This document shows, in pieces, positions 1 through 8,453 of a DNA stretch of 39,463 bases. Each line of letters starts with the position of its first letter. Position 1 is the first letter of the stretch. The position numbers and the translations under genes are program-made. This DNA comes from JAFGSG01 sp964626055 (lineage in GTDB: Bacteria > Spirochaetota > UBA4802 > JAFGDQ01): NCBI GenBank assembly GCA_964626055.1, contig CAZVDF010000029.1, positions 1 to 39,463 on the forward strand, read 5' to 3'. The notes under the pieces are model-generated. The model saw only the letters and a list, made by a program, of their open reading frames with translations. It searched no databases and had not been told where the DNA came from.

Positions 1-64
1 GCCAACCTCACGGGGCTGTCTCAAAATAAAGTAAGACATTTTGGGACAACCCCGTGAGGTTGGC
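1..64. repeat. 64-base palindrome forming an extended P12 arm of rnpB
   Basis: Two 27-base arms (1-27 and 38-64) are inverted copies with only two differences, separated by a 10-base loop. The outer 11 bp (GCCAACCTCAC / GTGAGGTTGGC) occupy the place of helix P12. The inner 16 bp (GGGGCTGTCTCAAAAT) resemble the terminal inverted repeat of some insertion sequences. In RNA one difference becomes a U-G pair and the other a C-A mismatch, so the hairpin still forms. It may be a natural long P12 or a MITE-like insertion. A fold-back artefact at a contig end is less likely because the arms are not identical. Confidence 0.75.
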
Positions 65-269
65 AAGGGTGAAAAGGCGAGGCAAGAGCTCACCGCGCGA
101 ACGGCAACGTTTGCGGCAGTGCAAACCCCGTCCGGTGCAAGATCAAATAAGCGGCCGCCTTAGGACTGCCCGTCCGAGGCCGCGGGTAGATCGCAAAGAG
201 ACGCTTGGCGACATGCGTCCAAGATGGATGGCTGCATAAACAGAATTCGGCTTATGCTCCCCTCCTGTT
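1..269 (+). ncRNA. rnpB: RNase P RNA, 3' portion (5' part outside window)
   Basis: This is the catalytic RNA that trims the 5' leader of pre-tRNAs. The stretch after base 64 follows the bacterial type-A consensus in order: AAGGGTGAAA after the P12 arm, then GGCAAGAGCTCACCGCGCG, a P13/P14 region, the L15 loop with GGTGCAAG and AAATAAG (the GGU that pairs with tRNA CCA), and the P4 3' strand CAGAATTCGGCTTAT just before the P1 3' strand. The 5' half, including GAGGAAAGTCC and the P4 5' strand, lies beyond the window edge. No long open reading frame there is credible. The end is placed after the P1 strand and is accurate to a few bases. Confidence 0.9.
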
Positions 270-430
270 AAAAGAACTCATCTTAAAATTAAATTATACT
301 TGTTAACACTTTAGATAGAATGGTCGGATATTTTTATAAAAGAAATATTTATTTTTTATTATAATATTTAAACCCGATCAGTAAAAACAGGGTCTAATAT
401 ATTATATAAAAAACCTCTTTAATTTTTAAA

Positions 431-472
431 CCGCAGAGGATACGGAGATCAGTGACTTCGCGTCCTCTGTGG
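431..472. repeat. Imperfect inverted repeat upstream of tolC
   Basis: CCGCAGAGGA and TCCTCTGTGG face each other across about 20 bases. It lies in the AT-rich spacer (270-512) between rnpB and tolC, in which I see no gene and no clear promoter. It could be a degenerate dispersed repeat or a weak structure in the tolC leader. Confidence 0.4.
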
Positions 473-512
473 CAAATATTTGCACTATAAATCAGTTAAT
501 AAAAAAATTGAA

Positions 513-1838
513 ATGAATTTAATAAATTCCCGCATAAAATATTATAATGTCCCTGTAATTCGAAAATATTTTTTATTCATCGCTTCGGCATTAACGCTGC
601 TTTTATTCTTTACAGTTTACGCGGGCGCGGACGAAATCCTCACTTGGACCGATTGCGTAAAAATAGCTGCCGAGCACAATCCCGGACTTCAATCCGCAGC
701 AGAGAAGACCGCTCAGGCAAAAGCTGCGGTCGGCATCGTAAGAAGCGCTTTAATGCCGCAGGTCGACGCAAACGCGGCGGTTTCCAAATCCAGGACCGAT
801 ACTTCGAATTCGAGAACAAGCGGCACTTCGGAAAATTATTCCTACGGTATAACCGGGAAACAGCTTCTTTTCGACGGAACAAAATCATTCTACGATCTTA
901 AAAGCTCCCAGAAACAGCTTGAAGCCGCGGATTACGATTATCAGATAAGTTCATCGAATGTTCGTTTAAGTCTTCGAAAAGCGTTTATTCAGCTTTTACG
1001 CGCACAGGAATTAACAGGCATAACGAAAGAAATAGCGGCAATTAGAAAAAAGAATTTCGATCTCGTGAAAATGCGCTATACGGCAGGCGTTGAGAACAGA
1101 GGATCGCTTCTGACCGCCGAAGCAAATCTGGCGCAGGCGGAATCCGAAGTGATGCAGTCAGAAAGAAATATTTTTATCGCCCAGAACAGCCTGATAAAAG
1201 AAATGGGCTTCAAGGAAATTAAATCAGTAAAAATAAAAGGCGATTTTGCGGTCAGCGCTGAAAAACAGAAACCCGAAATGATCAATCTTGCGCTGGGCAA
1301 CCCGGAGGTCCGGAAAATTATCAGCCAGCGTGAATCGGCCGACTACAAAATCAAATCCGCCAATCTGGACAACGCGCCTAAAATATACGGCCAGTTAAGC
1401 GCGGAAAGAACGGGTCCTAAATGGCCGCCGGAAAACAGCGAGCTGTCCGCCTCGGTACAGATGTCTTTAAATCTTTTTCAGGGAGGGAAAAGCTATTACC
1501 AGACCGAGAACGCGCGGGCTGCGTACAACCAGCTCGCCGCGGATGAAAGGAGCGCGCGAAGCCTAATTATGCTGACGCTCGAACAAAAATGGAATACGCT
1601 GCAAAATAATGTTGATAATACAAACGTACAGTCGAAGTTCCTGAAAGCTGCGGAAGAACGCGCTGTTATTGCGGACGCCCAGTATTCTCTGGGATCAATA
1701 GGATTCGATAACTGGATAATAATCCAGGACGCGCTCGTGAATGCAAAGAAGAATTATCTGGAAGCGGAGGTAAACTCTCTTTCCGCTGAGGCGGAATGGA
1801 TACAGGCGAAAGGAGGAACGCTGATTTATGCTGAATAA
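513..1838 (+). CDS. tolC: TolC-family outer-membrane efflux protein
   Basis: Predicted outer-membrane/periplasmic channel that completes a MacAB-type tripartite exporter encoded just downstream. About 441 residues, the usual length for this family. The N terminus has a signal sequence (a YFLFIASALTLLLFF core ending near YAGA). The mature part begins with the TolC-like LTWTDCVKIAAEHNPGLQSA and contains two OEP-type alpha-helical repeats rich in Ala, Gln and Glu (QAKAAVGIVRSALMPQ; LTAEANLAQAESEV). A TTG at 480 would add 11 residues; I prefer the ATG at 513 because the signal peptide then sits closer to the start, although neither has a strong ribosome site. It overlaps the next gene by 11 bases, so translation is probably coupled. 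The substrate is unknown. Confidence 0.88.
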   Translation: MNLINSRIKYYNVPVIRKYFLFIASALTLLLFFTVYAGADEILTWTDCVKIAAEHNPGLQSAAEKTAQAKAAVGIVRSALMPQVDANAAVSKSRTDTSNSRTSGTSENYSYGITGKQLLFDGTKSFYDLKSSQKQLEAADYDYQISSSNVRLSLRKAFIQLLRAQELTGITKEIAAIRKKNFDLVKMRYTAGVENRGSLLTAEANLAQAESEVMQSERNIFIAQNSLIKEMGFKEIKSVKIKGDFAVSAEKQKPEMINLALGNPEVRKIISQRESADYKIKSANLDNAPKIYGQLSAERTGPKWPPENSELSASVQMSLNLFQGGKSYYQTENARAAYNQLAADERSARSLIMLTLEQKWNTLQNNVDNTNVQSKFLKAAEERAVIADAQYSLGSIGFDNWIIIQDALVNAKKNYLEAEVNSLSAEAEWIQAKGGTLIYAE

Positions 1839-2784
1839 AAAACGAAAGATTATCGCGGTGATCATTATTTGTTTAATTATAATAACGGGATTAATAATAT
1901 TCTTCGGCAGAAAGAAAACCCCGGCTATAACAAAAAAAATAATAAATCCTTATTACGGCACTATTAAAACAGCAGTATCCACGACAGGAACGATTTTGCC
2001 CCAGAACAGGCTGGAGATAAAACCGTCTATAAACGGAAGGGTGGAGAGCATTCTTGTCAAAGAAGGTCAATACGTAAAGGCCGGGCAGACCCTGGTCTGG
2101 ATGAGTTCTACCGACAGGGCCGCGCTTATCGATGCCGCGCGGGCGCAGGGCGGAGCACAGCTTAAATACTGGGAAGAAGTCTATAAGCCTATTCCCCTTG
2201 TTGCCCCCATTACGGGCAGCGTGATAGTCAGGGCGATAGAACCGGGCCAGACTGTCACGACTTCAACCGCAATACTGGTGCTATCCGACAGGCTGATAGT
2301 AAAAGCGAACGTAGACGAAACGGACATAGGCAGAATTAAAAAAGGCCAGACTGCCGAAATCGCTCTGGATGCCTATCCGGATGTAAAAGTCAACGGACGC
2401 GTGGACCATATAAAGTACGAATCTGTCACAGTAAACAACGTCACTACCTACGAAGTCGAGATCGTTCCGTACACAGTGCCGGCCGTTTATAAATCCGGCA
2501 TGAGCGCCAATATAAACATTATCGATATATTCAAAAAGAGAGTCCTGTTAGTTCCGGATGAAGCCTTAGTACATGAAGACGGCAGAACATATGTGCTTGT
2601 CGGATCGGGACGTAACAAAGCTCCCGAGAAAAGGCCTGTCAGAACCGGTCTGACCGATGATCAAAATGCAGAAATAATCTCCGGCCTCACTGAAAAAGAG
2701 AATGTCGTCATTGTGCAAAAAAAATTCGTCTCAAGTGAGAAAAGCAACACGAATAATCCATTTATGCCGTCCAGAAAAAAATAG
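1828..2784 (+). CDS. macA: MacA/HlyD-like periplasmic adaptor with very short hairpin
   Basis: Membrane-fusion protein joining the MacB permease to TolC. A single N-terminal transmembrane helix (IIAVIIICLIIITGLIIFFG) is followed by the biotinyl-lipoyl-like half motif around VKEGQYVKAGQTLVWM, the second half VAPITGSVIVRAIEPGQTV, a beta-barrel domain (VDETDIGRIKKGQTAEIAL) and a membrane-proximal domain (VPDEALVHEDGRTYVLV). The AGGAGG at 1811-1816 supports the ATG. Between the lipoyl halves there are only about 30 residues, whereas E. coli MacA has a coiled-coil hairpin of roughly 70 or more. Similar short-hairpin adaptors exist as a subfamily, so this is probably natural rather than a deletion. 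The reading frame is intact and closely linked to macB. Confidence 0.87.
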   Translation: MLNKKRKIIAVIIICLIIITGLIIFFGRKKTPAITKKIINPYYGTIKTAVSTTGTILPQNRLEIKPSINGRVESILVKEGQYVKAGQTLVWMSSTDRAALIDAARAQGGAQLKYWEEVYKPIPLVAPITGSVIVRAIEPGQTVTTSTAILVLSDRLIVKANVDETDIGRIKKGQTAEIALDAYPDVKVNGRVDHIKYESVTVNNVTTYEVEIVPYTVPAVYKSGMSANINIIDIFKKRVLLVPDEALVHEDGRTYVLVGSGRNKAPEKRPVRTGLTDDQNAEIISGLTEKENVVIVQKKFVSSEKSNTNNPFMPSRKK

Positions 2785-2803
2785 AATCCGGGGCCTGTCC
2801 GTT

Positions 2804-4771
2804 ATGATCGAATTAAAAAATATTTCCAAGATCTATAATATGGGGAAGATAGAGTTTAAAGCTCTGGATAATGTTTCCCTTAAAATAGAAGCAGGCGAAT
2901 TTGCAGCAATCATGGGGCCTTCCGGTTCCGGAAAATCGACAATGCTTAATATTCTCGGTTTTCTGGATAAGCCCGATTCCGGAACTTATCTGCTTCAGGG
3001 CAGAGATATATCCAACCTGAAAGACGACGACTTATCGGTTCTGAGAAACCATATAGCCGGATTCGTTTTTCAGCAATTCCATCTTTTACCGAGAATGACC
3101 GCTCTGGGCAACGCCGAACTGCCGCTCATTTACGCAGGCAAAAGGGACATGAAGCATATCGCGAAAGAGAAAATAAAGGATGTGGGGCTTGCTCACAGGG
3201 AAGCTCACTCTCCTAATGAAATGTCGGGCGGGGAGCAGCAAAGGGTTGCCGTCGCACGCTCGATGGTCAACGAGCCTCTGATCATCTTCGCTGACGAGCC
3301 AACCGGCAACCTCGACACAAAAAGCGAAGAGGAAATTCTTGCCATCCTTGAAAGGCTGAACAAAAGCGGAAAGACCATAATTATGGTAACCCATGAAGAC
3401 GAAATCGCGAGGCATGCGAAAAGAATCATCCGGATGCGCGACGGACGAATAATATCGGATGAAAAAAAAGAAAAAAGAAAAAAATTATATGCAAAACCTG
3501 ATTCAGGCATCGGGACCATTGACAAAGCTCTTTCCAAATCGCATACTTCCTTCGGACAGGCCGAATTTATCGATTACATCCGTCAGGCTTTAGGCTCCAT
3601 AATTTCTCACAAACTTCGTTCGTTACTTTCCATACTCGGGATACTGATTGGAGTTGCGGCGGTCATTTCGATGATGGCGCTCGGTGAAGGCGCCAAAGAA
3701 TCGGTTTCGGAATCATTAAGCTCGCTCGGCTCCAATGTTCTTGCGGTTATGCCGGGATCGCGCCGCCAGCACGGAGTCGCAATGGAAGCCGGAGCGGTAA
3801 CGCGCATCGAGATGCAGGATTCGAAGGCGATCGCGAATTTAAAGGAAGTCAAGGCCGTATCGCCTTCAGTAATCGGACGCGGTCAGGCAGTATTCATGAA
3901 CAGGAACTGGAATACGAGCATCAGGGGAGTCGGGATCGAGTATGAGACCGTGAGGAACGCAAGTCCGATGATCGGACGATTTTTTAACGAAAACGAGCAG
4001 AGGGCAAGAGAAAAAGTAGCTTTGCTGGGAACAACCGTGGTCAAGGAATTATTCGGGGACATTTACCCGGTCGGGAAGCAGATTAAGATTAATAAAATCA
4101 ATTTTACAGTAATCGGCGTATTGTCTCAGCGCGGAGCTTCTTTCTTTACGGACCAGGATGACGTCGTGGTAGTACCCGTCACGACTGCCATGTACAGGCT
4201 TCTCGGCAGAACATATCTCAATTCGATAGATGTTGAAGTCAAAGATCCAGCGCTCATCGACAGTGCGATAAGATCGATAAAAGATATTATAATAAAACGG
4301 CATCGCCTCACGCCGGACAAAGAAAATACTTTTGAAGTGCGCGATACGACCGAGATCAGGGAAATGATAACCAGTACAACAAGAACTTTCAGCATACTAC
4401 TGGGGTCAGTCGCAGCCATATCACTTCTCGTGGGCGGCATAGGAATAATGAATATAATGCTCGTCTCGGTTAAGGAACGCACAAAGGAGATAGGTTTGCG
4501 AAAAGCCATAGGGGCAAGGCGGGCGGATATAAGAGTGCAGTTTTTAATAGAGGCGGCGCTGATGACGCTGTCGGGCGGGCTTGCCGGCATTTTACTCGGA
4601 GCCGGTATTTCAAGTATATTGTCGGCAGTCGCCGGATGGACGGTGAAAGTATCGCTATTTTCGATATTGCTCTCTTCGGGATTTTCCGTGCTTGTCGGAC
4701 TTTGCTTCGGATTCTATCCCGCTGTTCAGGCTTCGAAGCTCAATCCCATCCAAGCATTGAGATGGGAATAA
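2804..4771 (+). CDS. macB: MacB-like ABC exporter, fused ATPase and permease
   Basis: Inner-membrane half-transporter of about 655 residues with an N-terminal nucleotide-binding domain and a C-terminal FtsX-type permease. The ATPase has Walker A GPSGSGKST, signature MSGGEQQRVAVARS, Walker B IIFADEPTGNLD and the H-loop VTHE, so it should be active. The permease has a first membrane helix after SHKLRSLLSILGILIGVAA, a large periplasmic MacB core domain, and three C-terminal helices with GGIGIMNIMLVSVKERTKEIGLRKAIGA, the family hallmark (written here as a span of about 28 residues near 4432-4515). The ATG at 2804 gives the normal start MIELKNISKIY; an upstream extension would overlap macA and has no support. 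The pump may export peptides, macrolides or lipoproteins. Confidence 0.9.
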   Translation: MIELKNISKIYNMGKIEFKALDNVSLKIEAGEFAAIMGPSGSGKSTMLNILGFLDKPDSGTYLLQGRDISNLKDDDLSVLRNHIAGFVFQQFHLLPRMTALGNAELPLIYAGKRDMKHIAKEKIKDVGLAHREAHSPNEMSGGEQQRVAVARSMVNEPLIIFADEPTGNLDTKSEEEILAILERLNKSGKTIIMVTHEDEIARHAKRIIRMRDGRIISDEKKEKRKKLYAKPDSGIGTIDKALSKSHTSFGQAEFIDYIRQALGSIISHKLRSLLSILGILIGVAAVISMMALGEGAKESVSESLSSLGSNVLAVMPGSRRQHGVAMEAGAVTRIEMQDSKAIANLKEVKAVSPSVIGRGQAVFMNRNWNTSIRGVGIEYETVRNASPMIGRFFNENEQRAREKVALLGTTVVKELFGDIYPVGKQIKINKINFTVIGVLSQRGASFFTDQDDVVVVPVTTAMYRLLGRTYLNSIDVEVKDPALIDSAIRSIKDIIIKRHRLTPDKENTFEVRDTTEIREMITSTTRTFSILLGSVAAISLLVGGIGIMNIMLVSVKERTKEIGLRKAIGARRADIRVQFLIEAALMTLSGGLAGILLGAGISSILSAVAGWTVKVSLFSILLSSGFSVLVGLCFGFYPAVQASKLNPIQALRWE

Positions 4772-4815
4772 CCTGAAATGAACCGTTGATCTGATTTTAT
4801 ATTTTGCGGCGCATC

Positions 4816-5790
4816 CTAATCAAAAACTGCTTCCTCGCATAAAAATCCCTGGAAAGTACATCTGCGTTCGAACTCGTCATCGATTGCCTTTAAGACGGTC
4901 CCTTTATGCATCGCCCATTTCGGCGCTACTAAAGTGCCCGCGTCCCTGTCGCCGAGAAGCCTGTGGATCAGGATATCCGGTCTCAGCCTTTCCAGAAAAT
5001 CGCATAATATTGAAACGTATTCCCTGAACCGAAGAACGCCCACCCTGCCCTCATTAAAATACTCTTCGAGCCTGGTACCTCTAATGACATGAAGATGATG
5101 TATCTTAACCCCGCTTACGGAGAGTGAAGAGATTTCCCTGGCAGTAGCCATCATATCATGCCATGATTCTCCGGGGATCCCGAGTATAACATGCAGGCAG
5201 ACTGGTATTTCTCTCCTGCGGGCGCGCAGTATCGCGTCTCTTGTCGCTTCGTGAGAATGCCCCCTGTTTAGCAATGCAAGGCTTTTTTCGTGCATCGTCT
5301 GCATCCCTATTTCAAGGCAGAGCTCGAATCCGTCTTTCTTATATCCGGATATCAGATCGAGAATTTCGTCGTTGAGGCAGTCCGGCCTTGTGGCTATCAT
5401 AAGTCCTGTTACGTTTTTAAAACCGATCGCCAGATCATAAAGATATTTTAATTTTTCGACGCCCGCGTATGTATTCGTGAAAGCCTGAAAATAAGCGATG
5501 TATTTCGTGTCAGTCTCGGACCTCCTGAAGCCTGCCATTGCATTCTCCATCTGAACCGCAATATCCGGCGAACCGAGAGCGCTGGGGGAGGCGGAGCCGT
5601 CGCCGGCGCAAAAGATGCAGCCTTCGGTCCCGATGGAACCGTCTTTATTCGGGCACGTGAAACCGGCATTTACCGGAAGCTTTAAAACGCGGCATCCGTA
5701 TTTTTCCCTGAGATAATCTCCGAAAAAATTGTACGGTTTGGCGGGCCGGCTAAAGCGATTACTGAGATCTTTCTTTTTTTGTGGAGGCAA
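4816..5790 (-). CDS. YhcC-family (TIGR01212) radical SAM protein
   Basis: A radical SAM enzyme of 324 residues, the typical size for YhcC. The cluster motif is CPNKDGSIGTEGCIFC, with the long first spacing characteristic of this family rather than plain CxxxCxxC. Further family signatures are YFQAFTNTYAG, LMIATRPDC, LEIGMQTMHEKSLALLNRGH and HHLHVIRGTRLE. The biochemical function of the family is not settled; a role in RNA or cofactor modification is often assumed. It starts inside the 3' end of the amidase gene (32-base overlap in another frame), which suggests translational coupling although the two products have no obvious link. It faces macB tail to tail across 44 bases without an obvious terminator. 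Confidence 0.88.
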   Translation of the reverse strand: MPPQKKKDLSNRFSRPAKPYNFFGDYLREKYGCRVLKLPVNAGFTCPNKDGSIGTEGCIFCAGDGSASPSALGSPDIAVQMENAMAGFRRSETDTKYIAYFQAFTNTYAGVEKLKYLYDLAIGFKNVTGLMIATRPDCLNDEILDLISGYKKDGFELCLEIGMQTMHEKSLALLNRGHSHEATRDAILRARRREIPVCLHVILGIPGESWHDMMATAREISSLSVSGVKIHHLHVIRGTRLEEYFNEGRVGVLRFREYVSILCDFLERLRPDILIHRLLGDRDAGTLVAPKWAMHKGTVLKAIDDEFERRCTFQGFLCEEAVFD

Positions 5791-7498
5791 AATACGAATT
5801 CTTCAGATACTGATGATTTTGATACATACCCGGATCGAGCAGCAGCTGCGATACTCTTTTTACTTTTGTGACCTGTAAATTTTTATTCAGCTTAACAAGA
5901 TACAGCCCTTCTCTAAAATTGAATTTTACTTTTTCCCGGTCCCAATAAAATATATTCTTCTTCTCTTTATCCGAATACTTCTCTTTTTTTACTTTTTTCG
6001 ATTCAGACACGTTGTTGAAGGACCTGACAAGCCTGGAAAGAGTCCCGGCATCCGGCGAAAGTGCTTTCGTTATCGCGTCTTCCAGCGTCTGGTCTTTTTC
6101 TATTGCAAGGATGAGGGGCGTCCTTAGAGAAGCCTTCTCAGCGGCATATGATACCGGGATCTTCGCCGAAATCCCCTTCCTGAAATAATCAACGATCCTT
6201 ATCCCGAAATGTTTTTTGCCGTATTTCGAATATTTTCCCGTCAGTCCCGCGAATATCTCCTCGTTGCCGGTTGACCTTACTGCGTTGAGTAAATTCTTTT
6301 TTGCCTGCCTGCTTCTGCCGTCCTTCAGCTGGTTTACGCATTTATTGAAATATTTCTCGGCTTTGATGACGCGTTCTCTCAGAACAATATAGTGGTCGAC
6401 GAGATCCGGATAAGAGTTGTAATAATCTTTTTCAATTTCATCAATTACTTTTACAGCTTTCTCCGGGCGGTCATTCTGAAGATAATAAATTGAAATCCTT
6501 GATAATTTGATCAGATCGGTTATTTCGGGGTTGTCGCCGGTTTTCTTCAACCAGAGCCCTGAAATATCCGCTCCGAATATTTTGTCAATGCTTTCCGCTA
6601 CAGCAAGGTATTGAGACTCGACGATCTTCTGCTGGTAGTCGGGATCTCTTAATTTCACTTCCTCTACCGGATTTGAAATGAATCCTGACTCAAAAATCAC
6701 GGAAACGGGAAAATCAATAAAATAGCTGAAACGGTCGTCGGCAACGGCTCCATAGTCCCAGCTGTTCAGTTTAATCCCTTTTACGGGAATATATTCCTTC
6801 ATCTTATAAGCAATGCTTTTTGAAAAACCGGATAAATCGTATTTATTATACAAAGTCAGATATCCTTCATAAGTGCTGTGAACATACGTAAGAAACCTGT
6901 TCCCCGCGTCGTCGCATGTCACGTGAATACCGGGCATATTGACAATCCCGTCGGTTTTCTGGAGAACCGAAATATTATTGAGGTGCTCGCTTAATATAAT
7001 GAAGGCTTTCCCTGTTTTTGCGGACTTCAGGGTTTCGGAGAACGGGATCTTTTTATATTCGTCCGTCTCTCCTTTCAGTACTCTCATGTACTCATCATTT
7101 GAAATTACTTTCAAATATTTATTGTTCGAGAGCATTTTATAAAGTTTTCTGGCAAACTGTACCGAATAAAATTCTTCGGTAAGTCCCGTAGAACTCAGCC
7201 TGTTGGTAGCTTCGCCCTGCCATTTCCCGCCTGGAAGCCGTCCGTGTGCGGGATCAAAATAAACCGCTATTTTCTCGCCCTTTTCAAGTTTGTTATACAA
7301 TTCTCCGTATACTTCGTCTATCTCGCCTATTATATCTTTGATATCATTCAGATTTTTAATATTTTTTTCTTTGCCCATTATCGATTCGATTATTTTATTC
7401 GGTGGTCGCTTCGATGCGTCGTTTAAAGAAAATAAAGGAAAAGTAATTATAAAAAATGCAGCCGCCGCAAATGAAAAAACAATTGCTTTTAATCTCAT
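5759..7498 (-). CDS. Divergent N-acetylmuramoyl-L-alanine amidase (Amidase_3-like) with C-terminal extension
   Basis: Probable periplasmic zinc amidase that cleaves the stem peptide from peptidoglycan. An N-terminal signal sequence (KAIVFSFAAAAFFIITFPLF) precedes a catalytic domain at about residues 75-310. Zinc ligands can be placed at H85 in FDPAHGR, E108 or E109 in GLTEEFYS and H172 in LSEHLNN; the catalytic glutamate is E270 in VIFESGFISNPVEE. These correspond to the DPGHGG, E, SIHAN and EtGF(M/L)SN elements of Amidase_3, but the match is loose. The remaining 270 residues are Lys-rich, with helical repeat-like segments of unknown role. The 579-residue length is larger than most members. 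It is the first gene of a two-gene minus-strand unit. Confidence 0.72.
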   Translation of the reverse strand: MRLKAIVFSFAAAAFFIITFPLFSLNDASKRPPNKIIESIMGKEKNIKNLNDIKDIIGEIDEVYGELYNKLEKGEKIAVYFDPAHGRLPGGKWQGEATNRLSSTGLTEEFYSVQFARKLYKMLSNNKYLKVISNDEYMRVLKGETDEYKKIPFSETLKSAKTGKAFIILSEHLNNISVLQKTDGIVNMPGIHVTCDDAGNRFLTYVHSTYEGYLTLYNKYDLSGFSKSIAYKMKEYIPVKGIKLNSWDYGAVADDRFSYFIDFPVSVIFESGFISNPVEEVKLRDPDYQQKIVESQYLAVAESIDKIFGADISGLWLKKTGDNPEITDLIKLSRISIYYLQNDRPEKAVKVIDEIEKDYYNSYPDLVDHYIVLRERVIKAEKYFNKCVNQLKDGRSRQAKKNLLNAVRSTGNEEIFAGLTGKYSKYGKKHFGIRIVDYFRKGISAKIPVSYAAEKASLRTPLILAIEKDQTLEDAITKALSPDAGTLSRLVRSFNNVSESKKVKKEKYSDKEKKNIFYWDREKVKFNFREGLYLVKLNKNLQVTKVKRVSQLLLDPGMYQNHQYLKNSYFASTKKERSQ

Positions 7499-7833
7499 AT
7501 TCCTATTAATATATCCTCAGTAAATTTTAACGACGTCAAAAAGTTCCCGGCGGATAATTCAGCTTTACCTATAAAATATGACGGGTTGCCCGTGCGTTCG
7601 GCGGGAATACCGAATTATTAACCGGAAACCGGTAAATATCTTTCCAGCACATAGCTTTAATATCATTATATTGTATAATTAAAAACGGTTCTATACAATA
7701 TTAATATCGAACATTTTAAGAAAAAGATTGCATTTTTGCTGAAATTGCTAAATAAGTATACAGTATAAAATACTATTACACCATAGACAAAAATGAACAG
7801 GGAATCAAGATAATTTTAGCTGGGAGAAATAGT
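7499..7833. other. Divergent intergenic region, amidase / PilZ gene
   Basis: About 335 AT-rich bases separate two diverging genes and must hold both promoters. I see TATAAT at 7674-7679 on the plus strand but no convincing -35 partner, and a TTGACG near 7533 on the minus strand with only a weak -10. A short ACCGG-AAA-CCGGT hairpin sits at 7621-7633. No gene or RNA is evident. Confidence 0.5.
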
Positions 7834-8403
7834 ATGAAGAAAGAAACCATTAAATATGAGAAATTATCCCAAAATATTAAAAGTGAGATAAATAAATATT
7901 ATAACAGCCAAAAGAAAAAAAACAGCGGCCTGACGCTGGAAGATGCGATGTTTCAGTGGTTTGAAAATAATTTTGACAAGTGGTTCGGGAAAAGCTATTC
8001 AAAAGCCCTGAAAAAAGATAAAAGAAAATTTTTCCGGCTTGACATAGAAATACCGGTAAGGATTACAAAAACTCTCATCGCTTCCTCAAAAGAGGAAGCG
8101 GAGGCGCTTGACCTGGCGGGGACGATAAAAAATATCAGCAGGGGCGGGCTGTATTTCAAGTCGAAAAAACATATCGAAGTCTCAAGCATAATTCTGGTAA
8201 CGATAGATTTTGCCGCTCTTGACAAAAAAATAAAAAATGTCGAAGCCCTTGCGATGGTTATAAGATCAAATAAAATAAAAAAGGATGAATTCGGGATTGG
8301 AGTAATGTTCAGCAGCATTTATGATAATAATAAGGAAAACCTGGATCTGTTTATTTTTAAAAACGTCGCTCAGCACATGCCTTTATCAGGAAAGCGTAAA
8401 TAA
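7834..8403 (+). CDS. PilZ-domain protein
   Basis: A likely cyclic-di-GMP-responsive cytoplasmic protein of 189 residues. The PilZ domain occupies about residues 65-185. Its two ligand motifs are present: RKFFR (RxxxR) and NISRGG (the (D/N)xSxxG element), followed by beta-barrel strands ending in EFGIGVMFSS. The N-terminal 60 residues are charged and helical (KKETIKYEKLSQNIKSEINK) and contain no recognised domain. GGGAGAA lies just before the ATG. It precedes the sigma-factor gene by 50 bases and may share its transcript. PilZ proteins often control motility or exopolysaccharide, which fits the flagellar genes elsewhere in the window. Confidence 0.85.
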   Translation: MKKETIKYEKLSQNIKSEINKYYNSQKKKNSGLTLEDAMFQWFENNFDKWFGKSYSKALKKDKRKFFRLDIEIPVRITKTLIASSKEEAEALDLAGTIKNISRGGLYFKSKKHIEVSSIILVTIDFAALDKKIKNVEALAMVIRSNKIKKDEFGIGVMFSSIYDNNKENLDLFIFKNVAQHMPLSGKRK

Positions 8404-8453
8404 GATAAAATTTTAGGATTTTCTTCAAAAAATAGTGAGTGTATTGGAAAATA

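Noticed and set aside
54..239. A 61-codon open frame over the rnpB region
   Set aside because: It overlaps conserved RNase P RNA elements and its product is Arg/Pro-rich without protein-like features.
2702..2803. Upstream extension of macB
   Set aside because: It lies inside macA in another frame; the family start MIELKNISKIY is at 2804.
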